Shown piece after piece: positions 22,879 through 34,800 of a DNA stretch of 64,000 nucleotides. A program made the position numbers and the translations under genes. The stretch lies in NCBI GenBank assembly GCA_030761205.1, contig JAULJL010000015.1, positions 5,122,001 to 5,186,000 of the forward strand. Direction: 5' to 3'. This DNA is from Fremontodendron californicum (taxonomy: Eukaryota; Streptophyta; Magnoliopsida; Malvales; Malvaceae). Numbering within the stretch: the first letter of the stretch is position 1; each line of letters starts with the position of its first letter. The notes under the pieces were generated by a model. The model did not search any database. It saw only the letters and a program-made list of their open reading frames with translations, and was not told the origin of the DNA.

Positions 22879-25589
22879 AGTAGAAGAAAACAAATTGAAT
22901 TGTGGTGGTGTGTCTCAGTCTCTGTGTTTGAATGGTGACTGTTGAGTGGCCGTAATGCATTTATGAGCATCCATCGCCTGCTGCTATCATTGTTTTATAG
23001 TACTTTTTTATTTAATTACTGAAAATGAAGTCATATCGTATTTAAAAAAAAAATTAAATGAAGAAAAAACTCAAAAAGGAACTGTTTTTTTTTTTTCTAA
23101 ATATTTTTCAATAAAATACTAACAATTAAAAATACAAAAAGGTTACCCTGAAACAATACCATATTGGCATATATATATATATATATATATAGTAATTTAA
23201 AAGAAAATATGTCCAAAAGATGTGTAAATATATTTATATAGGAGATGAGTTTGTGTTGTCATCTAAATTATTCAAGAACATCAGTATATAAAAAAGTTTT
23301 AATAATATTGTAGTATTTGATTGAGCGATTATTATATGCATTCTAAATCATTTTTTTTTATAAAAAAATTATCTCTTTTTCTCACATAATTCATGATTTA
23401 AAATGTTAATGAATATTTAATAGTATAACTATTTTAAAGAAATATTAATTAAATATAAAAAAATTTGCTATTGTTAAGATGAAAATGATTATTTCAATTG
23501 ATACTATCAAGCAAACTTTTATTATCCCCTTTATTTTCTAAAAAACATTCAATCAATGTTGCTGTTTTTCAAATAATTTTTATATTTTATGATTTCTCTC
23601 AAAGTAATATATTTTGAAAATAAGCAACATTGATTCAAACTTAAGCGTACAAAATTACTAACAGATTTATCATTTGTGAATGAGGCAACAAATTAGTGTT
23701 GTTTACATTTTGATTTTTTAGATTTATGGTAAAAAAAAAAAGGGGAAATATAGGTGATATTTAAAAAGGAAATTTAGTGGAAATAGTGTCTTAAATACAA
23801 ATTTATTTTAAAAAATATTTTAAATTTGTCTTAGAAACACACGTTGACCAAACCAATAAAAAAGTTACAATCAAATGTTGAAGAAGACAAAACTTGTGAG
23901 TTGTGAATTGTGAATTGTGATTGGTTTTCAACTTCGAAGCAAGTATGAGTAAAGAATTAAATTTTGCTACCTGAAATTATGAAGCGAGAACATGATTTCG
24001 TACAATTTTATAGTTGTAAGATTAATGAACAAAACAAAGATCAAAGGGCGTCTATTTTGGGACTTAAGGGACCGGGTTAGGTCTATGACTATGACTACGA
24101 CTATTCATCCTTATTTTTTCAGACATTTATGAATCTCTTACAACTTTCAAGAAATACGAGTCCATAGATTTCGAGTCTACCTTTCAGAACGATTTTTTTA
24201 TTATAAACAATAAAAGTAAAGCGGGGTGATTTTTTTATTTGAAAAATAGAGATAAAATGATTTTAATAATTATCTATTTCGTTTCGTTTCGAATATTAAA
24301 ATTATTATTTTATTTTAAAATATTTAATTTTTAAAAAGATAATAAAATAATATAATTAAATTTATGTTATTTTAAAATTTTTTTTATAATGTTTTATCAT
24401 TTGAAATAATATAATAAAATAGTATATTGGAAATGCTGAAAAGAATTCGTCACGAATGACATCACTTTGAGACCAAAAGATTGAAAATTGAGACACAAAG
24501 GTTAAATGACAGTTGACAGAGATGAATGATATTGATGGATATATCTTCTACAATAATTGAAGGCTAAGTTGGAAAAAAAATATAAAAATAAAAAACCTTC
24601 TAGAAAATGCCCCCACAAAATCCAATGGCGTTTCCTGGGAGTCGCATACTGACCTATCAACCATACTTCTTTTTTATCAAAACAACTATTACTCCACATT
24701 GCACATGCATGCATTTTTTTTTTTAGATTATTATTTTTATTATTTCAATCAATTTTGAGTTTTTTTTCTTGTTAGATATTGATTTAAATTTTAGTTGGAA
24801 ATCAATTTGAATTTTGATAAAATTTGATTGCTTGAAAAATTATTTGATGATTAAAGTTATTTAAAAGATACATATGATTTATTGATAAAAGTTTTTAGAG
24901 AATAAAATTTGTTGATAATCAAATAATATGATTTTATAAGTATAGAGTTCATCATAATTAGAATTATGAGAGAATGAAATCACTATGTGATATGTGGGCG
25001 ACGAATTTGTAAGAATATAAGAAAGAATCTGAGAAAATATCGAATTACATGAGATAAAGGATATTTCATGTGGTTAAATATTAGAGAGCTTGAAAATCAA
25101 ATTTATTTTGAATTTTTTGTATTCTTTATAATTTTTTAAAAATATATATAATTAAAATCGAATCACGTTAAATATTATCTCTTATATATATGCCCCATTG
25201 TCTTAATATTACCTTTCAAATTGAAAAATATCAAGATTTGTTCTTTTTATATTTATATTATATATTATTTATTATATTGAAAATAAAAGCTATGATTGAT
25301 TATAAAAATATTAAGCAGCGTTGAGGGAGACAATGATAGATGGATTAGAATTGTCCCTAGTGTTTGATAATATATATATATGTGGAATCAGTCAGACTTT
25401 TTAGCATGTGATAATCTAAAGTTTGCCAAACTTTGTTAGAATCAATTGATGAGTCGGTCACCCAAAACCCCGAAAAGAAAAGCACATACATACATGCAGA
25501 AACAAACAGTACAGCAAGAATCCGAATTTGTCATAACATATAAAGCCTACTTTTTCATATTTCTTATGGATTATGACACATTTGTGAAA

Positions 25590-25622
<33 letters not shown>

Positions 25623-26255
25623 GTCAAGTCACGTAATTTAGACAATTTTCGTCACAACATCTCATCTCATGTCTAACTTTAAAATGATACGTGTTTGTGT
25701 GAGCCACACTTATCAGTTACCATACTCCATGTCTATGACCAATTATTCTGTTACAAGAAACTAAAATAAAGATTGATGGTATGTTTATTTTATTTCATAT
25801 TGAATGATTTGTTTTCTTTTTTTGGGGATTTTAAATTATTTTTTGTTAGAATTGTGTTCATAATTTGATAGAGGAAAAACATGCATTATTAGTTAGTTAT
25901 TGTAGAACTTAGTCACCATGATCTAATGATGATAAAAAAATTTGGGTGCTTGAAACTTTAATTCAAAAGCTTGGGAACCAGAAAAAAAAAAAAAAAAAGT
26001 TTCCAAGTGTTAATTTCTAATCTACCAAGGTATAAACTTAGATCTCTCTGATCTCTCCTATTTAGGTTGTCATTTTTTCTAACCTTGAAACAGTCATGAT
26101 AAATATGAAAAGAAAGCCATGAAAAACATTATGTAGAAAAAATGATGAATAAATTGTTTTTTTATTCATATTTTAATTTATGGAATTTATAACTTAATCC
26201 AAAAAATGAGCTTTTTTTTTTTTTTTTTATTGGTGTTTCTCCTTATTGTTGACAG
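22879..26255. other. Gene-poor AT-rich intergenic DNA
   Basis: Low-complexity DNA with dinucleotide runs: (AT)n near 23169-23191, a short TATATATA near 25370-25380, and (AT)n near 25595-25622. Poly-A or poly-T runs occur near 25982 and 26213. No open frame looks like a protein, and I did not find an RNA gene. Confidence 0.5.
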
Positions 26256-26363
26256 ATTCATTTCATCTCTGGCCATCGAAACAAACTAGCTTCTGCTTCT
26301 GCTGATGGATTGATATGCATATTTGATGGCAATGGAGATATCAATGACGATGATCATCTTGAA
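26256..26363 (+). pseudogene. Isolated exon of a WDR89/GTS1-like WD40 protein
   Basis: After a T-rich intron-like tract ending GACAG, one frame reads HFISGHRNKLASASADGLIC, then IFD and GNGDINDDDHLE, and then homology stops. This is a WD40 blade with the acidic tail characteristic of WDR89-type proteins. Neither preceding nor following exons are present nearby. The Arabidopsis relative GTS1 is, as I recall, next to ABCC4 and a REF/SRPP gene, which is where this relic lies, so it may be a leftover of the resident gene. Confidence 0.7.
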
Positions 26364-26464
26364 CCTTTAAGTGCAGCCTGATAGAATTAACCCAATGGAA
26401 TAACCCAACTTGAGTCAAATGGATGCAACCTGCTTGTAAAAATAGAAACGTCATCCCAAAATAA

Positions 26465-26966
26465 AGTGGCATCACATCAACCTCGACCTCAGCCACCATA
26501 AGGAAAAACAGCTATCTTTTCATCAATTTTACCTTTGTTTCCACTAGTCTTTCCACCTGAACCACCCCTGCCTCGGCCTTAGCACCGTCATCTAGCCCAC
26601 GCCAAACTCCTTTTGGTTGCCTTCCATTTCAGGACCATCTTCTCTACCTCTACCTCTGCCTCTGCCACGGCCTACACCAGGAGGAGGCTTCCTATCTGAA
26701 AAAGGTCAGCGAAATGAAACAGCCAGGTTAACAACTCTGGTTTCAAATGCAATTAACAGTATCAAAGGGCAAAGTTTTGATACAGTTGCCACCCAGTGCA
26801 TAGGTGCAGTTTTCTAGATGTACATGATACAACTATAACAGAAAAAAAAAAAAAAAAAAGCTGGAAGAAGAATTGTAGGAACTAGGAAGCATATAACAGA
26901 TAACCTCACGAAGATGGATGTTCATCCAAGTGTCGCAATTGACCTAGTGTCCATTATGGGTCTGGA
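26465..26966 (-). pseudogene. LSM4 gene fragments with intron remnants
   Basis: On the minus strand, 26890-26966 encodes NCDTWMNIHLREVIC, the LSM4 Sm-fold segment, with one in-frame TAG just before it. At 26465-26702, after an intron-like CTGACCTTTTTCAG, comes the LSM4 tail: RKPPPGVGRGRGRGRGREDG, then frameshifted pieces of the KGIGRGLDDG-like and GG.RGRG end. A retained intron between the parts means this came from genomic DNA and not from reverse-transcribed mRNA. Several frameshifts and stops make it dead. LSM4 is a core of the nuclear U6 and cytoplasmic decapping Lsm rings. Confidence 0.75.
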
Positions 26967-27183
26967 AAATCCGCAAGTTTTGATGTTATGATGCTTAAGC
27001 GCCACGACCTAGAAAAAGAAAAAAAAAAAAAAAAAAAAAAGAAGCAAAAGAAATGGTGACAATTTTGTATTACTAATGGTGGATTATTTACCTTGAAATT
27101 ATTGGGTGAAATGCCGCAGCCATTATCGATGACCTTAACCATTCTTCTCCGTACTCTTTGAGAGCGAGTGTCGCAATAATTAA
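26967..27183 (-). pseudogene. PMS1 mismatch-repair ATPase fragment
   Basis: The minus strand reads ATLALKEYGEEW, then after a one-base shift KVIDNGCGISPNNFK (the GHKL ATPase motif II), a GTAAAT donor, an intron with a long A/T-run, an acceptor, and then VVALKHH and, after another shift, SKLADFPDP. This matches the N-terminal ATPase domain of plant PMS1. It breaks off directly into the LSM4 fragment at about 26967. Two frameshifts and missing flanks make it a relic. As I recall, PMS1 is close to an AAA ATPase gene in Arabidopsis, and here the intact AAA gene is 1.6 kb away. Confidence 0.78.
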
Positions 27184-27185
27184 AG

Positions 27186-28428
27186 AAAGTTGTTCCTTTC
27201 TTTTCTTAGTATTGTGAACAAATTCTTTGTCTTTGCCTCAAACCAACTACCCTATCTATCCCCATGTCTTATAAATCTAATTACACTCCATAAGTTGTTC
27301 CCTGAACACTCACAAAACTCTTCTATACTCTATTACTATTACTATGTTTGCTTGATAAGGAAAATAATTTTTAAAAAATAGAAAAGGGAAAATAATTTTT
27401 CTTTCATTATATTTGTTTAGAAGTATGAAAAACAGACGGAAAAAAAATTAAAATTTTGTAAATAAAATTATTAATTTAAATTGATGAATTTTTTCTTTTA
27501 ATATTAAAATAATTAAATAAATTTGAAAAGAAAAAAAAATACAAATCCACTCATTTTACTTTCTTTCTTTTATTTTTCCTCCTACAAAACGAAAAATAAA
27601 TATAAAAAAATTCCATCCAGATTTTTTCCCTTCCTTTATCTGTCCATGCGATTCAACTTAATAATCCTAAACTAGGTGGTGTGTATGGAACAGAGGATTT
27701 TCTTTCCCTTCTTCTAAAAAGGAAAATACTTAATTACATAAGTGAGTCTCTTTGTCTAAATTCTAGTAAAAAAGTGTCAAATACTCTTACAATCAAAAGT
27801 CTGATTCATTCAATAATACATACATAGTAGTAGTAAACCTTTAATCCATTTCTCATAACCAACACATAAATTGTATTTGAACTCTATTGGTTTGTTCATT
27901 TAAAATTGAATATGTTCATGTTTGTTCATTTAAATAAACATGTTCATAAACATATAATCAAACATGTTCGCAAACAATTGTTAATGAACAGATTTTTAAT
28001 TATTCGCGAACGTGTTTGATTATATGTTCATGAACATATTAGTTTAATGTTCGTGAACAAGTTCATTTAATTTAAATGAATAAACTCGAGCACATAATTT
28101 TAAACGAACCGAACTTGAATACAATTTTATAATTTTTAACAACCATGAATCGAACACAAACAAATTTAAAAATAAACGAATGAACACGAACAAAAACCTG
28201 TTCGATCATGCTCGGTTCAGTTACATCCCTAAACACATCCCCACTCTACCAACCTAAATCTGTACTCAGCAGTGGATCAGCACACAACTGAAAAGAATAA
28301 TAAAACAACAACAAAGTGCACCTCCAAAATGACTACTACTAGTAATTATCAACAGAATCACTTCTAAATCCCAATGCATCCATGCTTTGCAAAATCAAGA
28401 TCCTCAAGGATCAAGAACTCCCTTAAAA

Positions 28429-28497
<69 letters not shown>

Positions 28498-28808
28498 AAA
28501 ACAATGTCTCATCTTACTGGCAGAGGACATGCTGACAACTGACATGGAAAGAGAAAATAGGCAAGGACTGAGGGGGTATGGAAAATGCTCTTAATAAAGT
28601 TAACCTGCTTGATAAAAAATATAATGTAAAATTGCTAACAGAGAAAGATTGTGAAAATTTAGAAAACCTATATACTATAATACAAGGAAGTAAGGAACCT
28701 GCAATGGAATTCCATGAACAGGTCTCTCAACTTGGCCACCTTTTATGGTGACAATGAAGAATGAAATGAAAAAGGAATGGCTATACACAAACAAAGATAC
28801 CTCCTCCT
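27186..28808. other. Intergenic with inverted TGTTCGTGAAC-type repeat and microsatellite
   Basis: 27890-28240 is rich in TGTTCATGAAC/GTTCGCGAAC words that pair with each other; for instance CATATAATCAAACATGTTCG is mirrored by CGTGTTTGATTATATG. It resembles a common plant dispersed repeat. A compound (AT)n(AG)n tract lies at 28431-28494. No gene is seen. The last 300 bp should hold the AAA ATPase 3' UTR. Confidence 0.5.
28431..28494. repeat. Compound (AT)n(AG)n microsatellite
   Basis: About 15 AT units pass directly into about 17 AG units, some 315 bp beyond the AAA ATPase stop codon. It may lie in or near the 3' UTR and should vary in length between accessions. Confidence 0.95.
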
Positions 28809-31800
28809 CTACATGAAGTAGCTTAGAGGTTTTTTCTTTCTTGATCCACCTTCTCCATATAACTCATTCCATTGAAGAAGCTCATTCATATTTGTTGACT
28901 CTGATGACACACTTGCACAAACCTGCATTATAACCAATCAAATAGAATAAGAAAACATATATATATATATAGCACAGCCTTTTTCACAGAATATTCCATC
29001 ATACATACACCAATTTCTGCACTCCAAATCATTCAATTTGACAAATATAATGAGTTAATATAAGCTTAACACTCGCGCACACACACACACCAAGTAAATC
29101 CAAGTGAAAATTAAACTTCCGAGACTTCAATGGATAATCAATAATTAGAAGCTCTAAAAATATAATGATCAAGACCAAACAAGTATGGTACCTGCTCATG
29201 TGCATATTTAAAATCATCCATCTTCAAAGAACGAATGTCAGCACTGCCATACAAGGAAGGTACAGGTCTATTCTCAGCCACCGCTGAAGCTCTCTCCTGC
29301 AATTGAATGATATATCAGACTGTACTCTTGTGCAAAAAGTAAACTTTCATGTAAAAAGGTATGCAGTAGATCATAGAAGGGATACAATTATCTGTCAAAA
29401 ACCCACCAAAGTTTCATTTATTTCAGTCCTTCCAAATCATGGGCATATATGTAGCGGAAGGATTCCTCACTTAATATTGCAGACGAATTACCTTTGAATT
29501 AGTACTTACTCTTTTTACTTAAAATGAATATAATTCTTAAACAACATAATAAGAGATTGTTTCCTTCCCTTATCATCCCATAACCCGCAAGGTGGGTAAC
29601 ATCAAACATTTATAGATAAAGAAGGAACCCCAGATGTTAGCAAAAATATATATTTATCATCTTCTTGGCCTATGAGAACAAGGTAGTCAATCACCCACTA
29701 CCTATATTTGCATAGATTAAGACTAGTCAAAATATGTAACTACTAGCTACTATTATAAAAATAACATCAGGATATGTAATGTGCCCATAGAGCATGTACA
29801 TGACAGATCCACCACTTTTAGCACCATTTACAAAACCAACATAGTTTATATGCAAGTAGCCACAAACTTATCATAGAACATATAAACTTAAATACCAAAC
29901 TGACCTTCTTTTCCTTTTCCAAAATTTCTCGTATGGGACAATGCGCAGCAGTCACAGAAAGGTTCTGCAGTCAGAAAATTACATCCGAAAAATAAACATA
30001 GATAAAAGATAAAGCTACTTAAACCAATAAAAATCTTCAATTTGGCTCTGAATAAAATTTACAAGACGACTCAATTAACAGGAATAGGAAAGCCTTGCTA
30101 ATGACCTTGATGAATTAAAATCTTATTTTAAGAGGAAAAAGGAAGTTCAAAACTAGTTTATGCCAGAATCATTAAGAATTAATATTTAGCTAGAAGAGAA
30201 ATCGACCAAACTTGTTCAATTTAGTATTAGAATGTGATTTGCAGTTGACCTACTTCTTTCCTTCTTTGGTTCACAATACCCCTGTACATTTCCAAAGACA
30301 ATAGAATCAAGTTAAAAGGTGGAAAAATCAACCTTCAGGTCACTTCCAGAATATCCAATCGTCATATTTGCAATAGCTTCCAAATCAACATTGGTTGACA
30401 ATTCCTCTTTGGCTAATATAACTCTTAGAATCTTTTCTCTATTTGAAGCATCTGGCAAATTAACCATCAATCTGCACAAAATTCAACAGGGAAGTCAATG
30501 GTGCTTAGCATAAGGTCTACAGCAACTAAAAGAAACAACACAAGAAAGTTACCTTCGAGGAAGCCTCCGGATGACTGCCTCATCAAGGTCAAATGGCCGG
30601 TTTGTAGCAGCAAGAACCAATACTCGTTCTTTATCCTTTGTACGAAGACCATCCCAATTTACCATAAATTCATTCTTCATTTTACGCATAGCCTCATGTT
30701 CACCTGGATTCTCCCGTCTTCCTAACATGCTATCAACCTAAAATAACCACCCATGTCAATAAAACTACATATCCTACTTAAGAAACAGGAAGAAGATGAA
30801 AACAATATGGGAAAACAGTGAAATATCAGCAATTAATCTTCAGACAGAACAGAAAAAACACACACAAAAAATGAATGAAAAAAATAGGAGAATTTACATA
30901 TAAGTTCAACAAACCTCATCAACAAAAATAACACTAGGTGCAATTTTACTGGCCAGGGAGAAAACGGCTTTAACATACTTCTCTCCTTCACCAAACCACT
31001 GCAAGTCATACAAATATGTCACATACATATATCAAAAGGAAAATCTATCCAACAGAAAAGGTACATGCCACAGTTTCTATGCACTTAAAATACCTTTGAA
31101 GTAATGCTGGACATTGATATGTTAATAAAGTTTGCACCAGCTTCAGTTGCAACAGCCTTGGCAAGCATTGTTTTTCCAGTACCAGGAGGCCCAAACAGCA
31201 ATATTCCTTTACAGGGCTGCAAAAGCAATAATATATAAAATAATAAAACAACTGGAGTTACTTTTAAAATGCACAATTCCAAGTAACATATCATAAAGCA
31301 AAACTACGTATTGAAAGAACCTTTGTCAACTGTCCCTTGCAAAACAATTCAGGCCTTTGAAGGGGAAGCATCACCAATTCCTTCAAGGTGTCTTTGACAT
31401 TCTCAAGGGCTCCAATATCATCAAAACTAACCCCAATATCACTTGGGGGAATAACATCCGCAAGAAGTTTCTTTTCAAATTCATTCTCAGTGACCACATC
31501 CTGGAAATAAGAAAAATTAAATGTAATTCAATAGCATACTAACTTTCTAACCAGAAAGATTATGGACAACTGTATCAGGGGCAATGACTATACATAGAAC
31601 CAAGAGAAAGAAGACAACTGTACCTTTAGTGATTTCTTCAAGCTTTTGCTTTCGCTTTGAATGCCTTGCAAAATGTTCAGCCCATATTTGATGCTGCAAC
31701 AGAAAAAGTTAGCACAAGAATAAAATGGAAAGAGATTATAGTTCATATAATTCTAGCTTCTCTTTTAACATTTCAGAGATCTAGGTTGAAATAAATTAAG

Positions 31801-34800
31801 AGAACATAAAACCTTTCAGTTGAAACTACAAGTTTAGCATCTTTCACCAAAGTTTCTGAAGAATGCATGAAGTGGTGACTTAGTGCCCAGCCTACCACTT
31901 TCTCCACACCTGCAATAATAGAAGGTAAAAAATTAGTAATATTAAAGTAAAAAGTAGTACAAGGTTTTACTACTACCTCCTTTCCAAATGTATAATCCTG
32001 TTTTTTGAATTTGAGGGAAAAATTTTACTTATTTAACAACCTTTAAAAAAATGATCAATTACATTTTTGAAAAAAAAAAAAAAGAAAGTCCTGAAAATAT
32101 TTCATATATATACGATGGTAAAAATGTTAAAAATTAAGAAAAAGGAATATACACTTGGTATGGAATTCGTATATAATAAGAAGCTCAAGGATACTAACTC
32201 TCATTTGTAAGCGTTTGATCTTTAATGCAAAGTGTTTCAAGATCAGGGCAATCCAAACCATTTCGATTGAGAACCTGATAGCATAGAACTGTTATGAAAA
32301 TCTCCAAAAAGAGACTTGTACCTCAAATTTTCGAATAAATGAACTGTTTACTAATTTCTAAATATTCAAAGGACACAGAAGGCAACTTCTATCTGTTTGG
32401 GAAGGGAGGAGGGGTTAGCAATACTCACTGAGCGAATGCTAACAATATTTGACTGTGCTTTAAGAGTTTCAATGTCGCGTTCCAGTTGCTGCTTCCAGTC
32501 CAGAAGTAAAGCTTCATCCTGACATGATTCAGGAATATTAACCTAATATTTCAATCGTAACAGGATAACTGATGCAGAAACTGACATAAACATACCTGAG
32601 GCAACTGGATCGTCACTTTGTTAGGGAATAGCCGAGTAACTTGTTTCATGGTTTTAGGTGTATCTTTGCTCCTGTCATGAAGTCTACCAAAATTATCCTG
32701 CATAAGGAATGATACTCGTATTAGGTGTGTTATCGGAATGAGAAAGTGAGAAAAAAGGTGAATAATAGATTACAATGCACTAAGGATGTTATGGCAACAC
32801 GTGTGAGGACACTCTCTAGGAACAGAATCTCTTGAGTAATAAAACTGGAAACGCTACCGATTATAATAGCGTGTGCATTGCATCATGTTAAATTCAAGTG
32901 AAGATCATATCTAAAACTTTTTACTATTCTAATCATGCCACAGTTCCAGAAAAGTTCGGAGCATGCAAATTCAAAGTATAGACATTGAAATGTTAGCATA
33001 TAGTCAGACATGGTCCTTCCATAGGTCAATACAAGTAGAGAGTTAGAAACCACTAAGACAGATAGGCGTATAAATAAATTTAGACAGTAGTAGTAACTCA
33101 GAGCAGTCTGTAAAAAATCATCCAACATCTTTCAAGTAAAAGAAATATAAAGCAAAAGAAAAATGCCAGTGATTGACATACTGGAAATGCAAGATCAAGT
33201 AAAGCAGTCTGGTTGGCTCCAAACTTTGTGAACAAAAGGCCACCAGGATGAGACTGCAGAAACACAAAATTGCAAACATCAAACAGTTAAAAATACTTCA
33301 TACAGCATCAAAGAAAGACGCAGGGCTGAACAAAAAACAGCAAGTTGCGTACTTTTTCCTTACGATTATCCATCTGGGTATGAGAACCAATTACTACAAC
33401 ATTAGCTGGCAAATTCTCAACCTTACTCTTCAAGGAAGTATACACATCTGTATTTCCAGCCATAGACTTCTCTATGTCTTTCACAAACAATATCAAGGGA
33501 CTACTCTTGCTTTCATTCAATGCAACCTATAAAAGTTAGACAATTCAGAGCTAAATGCTTATAAACGTGAACATCGTAAAGCAATAGCTCTCATGCATTA
33601 ATCAATGACATGTACCTCAAAAAGTTCATTAACAGCCAGCTTGTCAACATCATCACCTCCAGAACTATCCAAACGAAGTGAGCTAGCTATAGAGTGCAAA
33701 CACAATGGGTAAGATTGGATACAAGTCCACAATGTATCATAAAAGATGCTTAAAATTGATGCAAAATGGACTAATGTGGTCACCAGCACAGAAGAAACCA
33801 TGATCTTCTTCACAAAGCCCACCAAGGTCATTTCCCTCCGGAATAGATCTGTCAAATCTGACCCCAATTTTTGAGGAACCATTTTCTTCGAAAGCAAGGA
33901 GTACTTTGCCCCGAAAACCAATTGTCGGTCCCCTAAACACAGAACAAAAAAATTACTCAACCTTTTTGCAAAACATAATCAATAACAATAATAAAATTTG
34001 TCCCTTGAAAAAATTACATGTTCTAACCACCACGCCAACACTAGCAGCAAACTTCTTAAAAAAAAAAAAAGAATATCTCACATGACTATCTATGGTATCA
34101 AGGACTGCAGTCAAATTGAGTATCAATCATAATTTAGCATGGACAGCGCCAAAATAAGATAAATTCTAAATTTAAAAATTGAACTACAGAAAAAAGGTAC
34201 TTGCTATGAAAGAGAAAACAGCCCAATGGCTAAGCTAAACTGTAGAATATAAGAAAATACCTTAAAGCAGGTTGTAGAGAGGAAAGTCCAGAAGGTGATG
34301 TGGCACCTACAAACTTAACCCTATCACCTGAAAGTTTTAATTTAATTAATTCAGTTAGAAGTTGATACTGTCCCATCAACAAATTAACTGTTTAGAAAGC
34401 TATGGCATTACAAAATAACAAAGCCAACTCTCCTGTCTCAGAATTTATATACCTTTCTTAAATGTATAGTTTTTAGATGTTGCAGTTGATACTTCCTGCT
34501 TTGGCAAAGCTTGGGAGCTCAGTGAAGAACCACCTATTATATCAGCTTCCACGCTAGAAGTTGGTCTCTTCTGCTGCAAAGCAACAGCCTGTGCAGCTCT
34601 TTTGGCATATACATATGCCCTTTCAGCCCTTGAAGTTTCTTTCACAGCATCAGCTTCTTTTGATGTTGATCCCTGGATATATTGGGAAGAAAATAATAGA
34701 AGATAAGATGCCACAAAAATGTTCAGACATTTAGAAATTTGTGCAACCACAAGTAAAAAAGACTCAGAACAAATATCTAGCTTAAGAAACAGTTAAAACA

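Noticed and set aside
26617..26817. 66-residue plus-strand frame with proline-leucine repeats
   Set aside because: It is the antisense of the LSM4 glycine-arginine tail; the minus strand explains the repeat.
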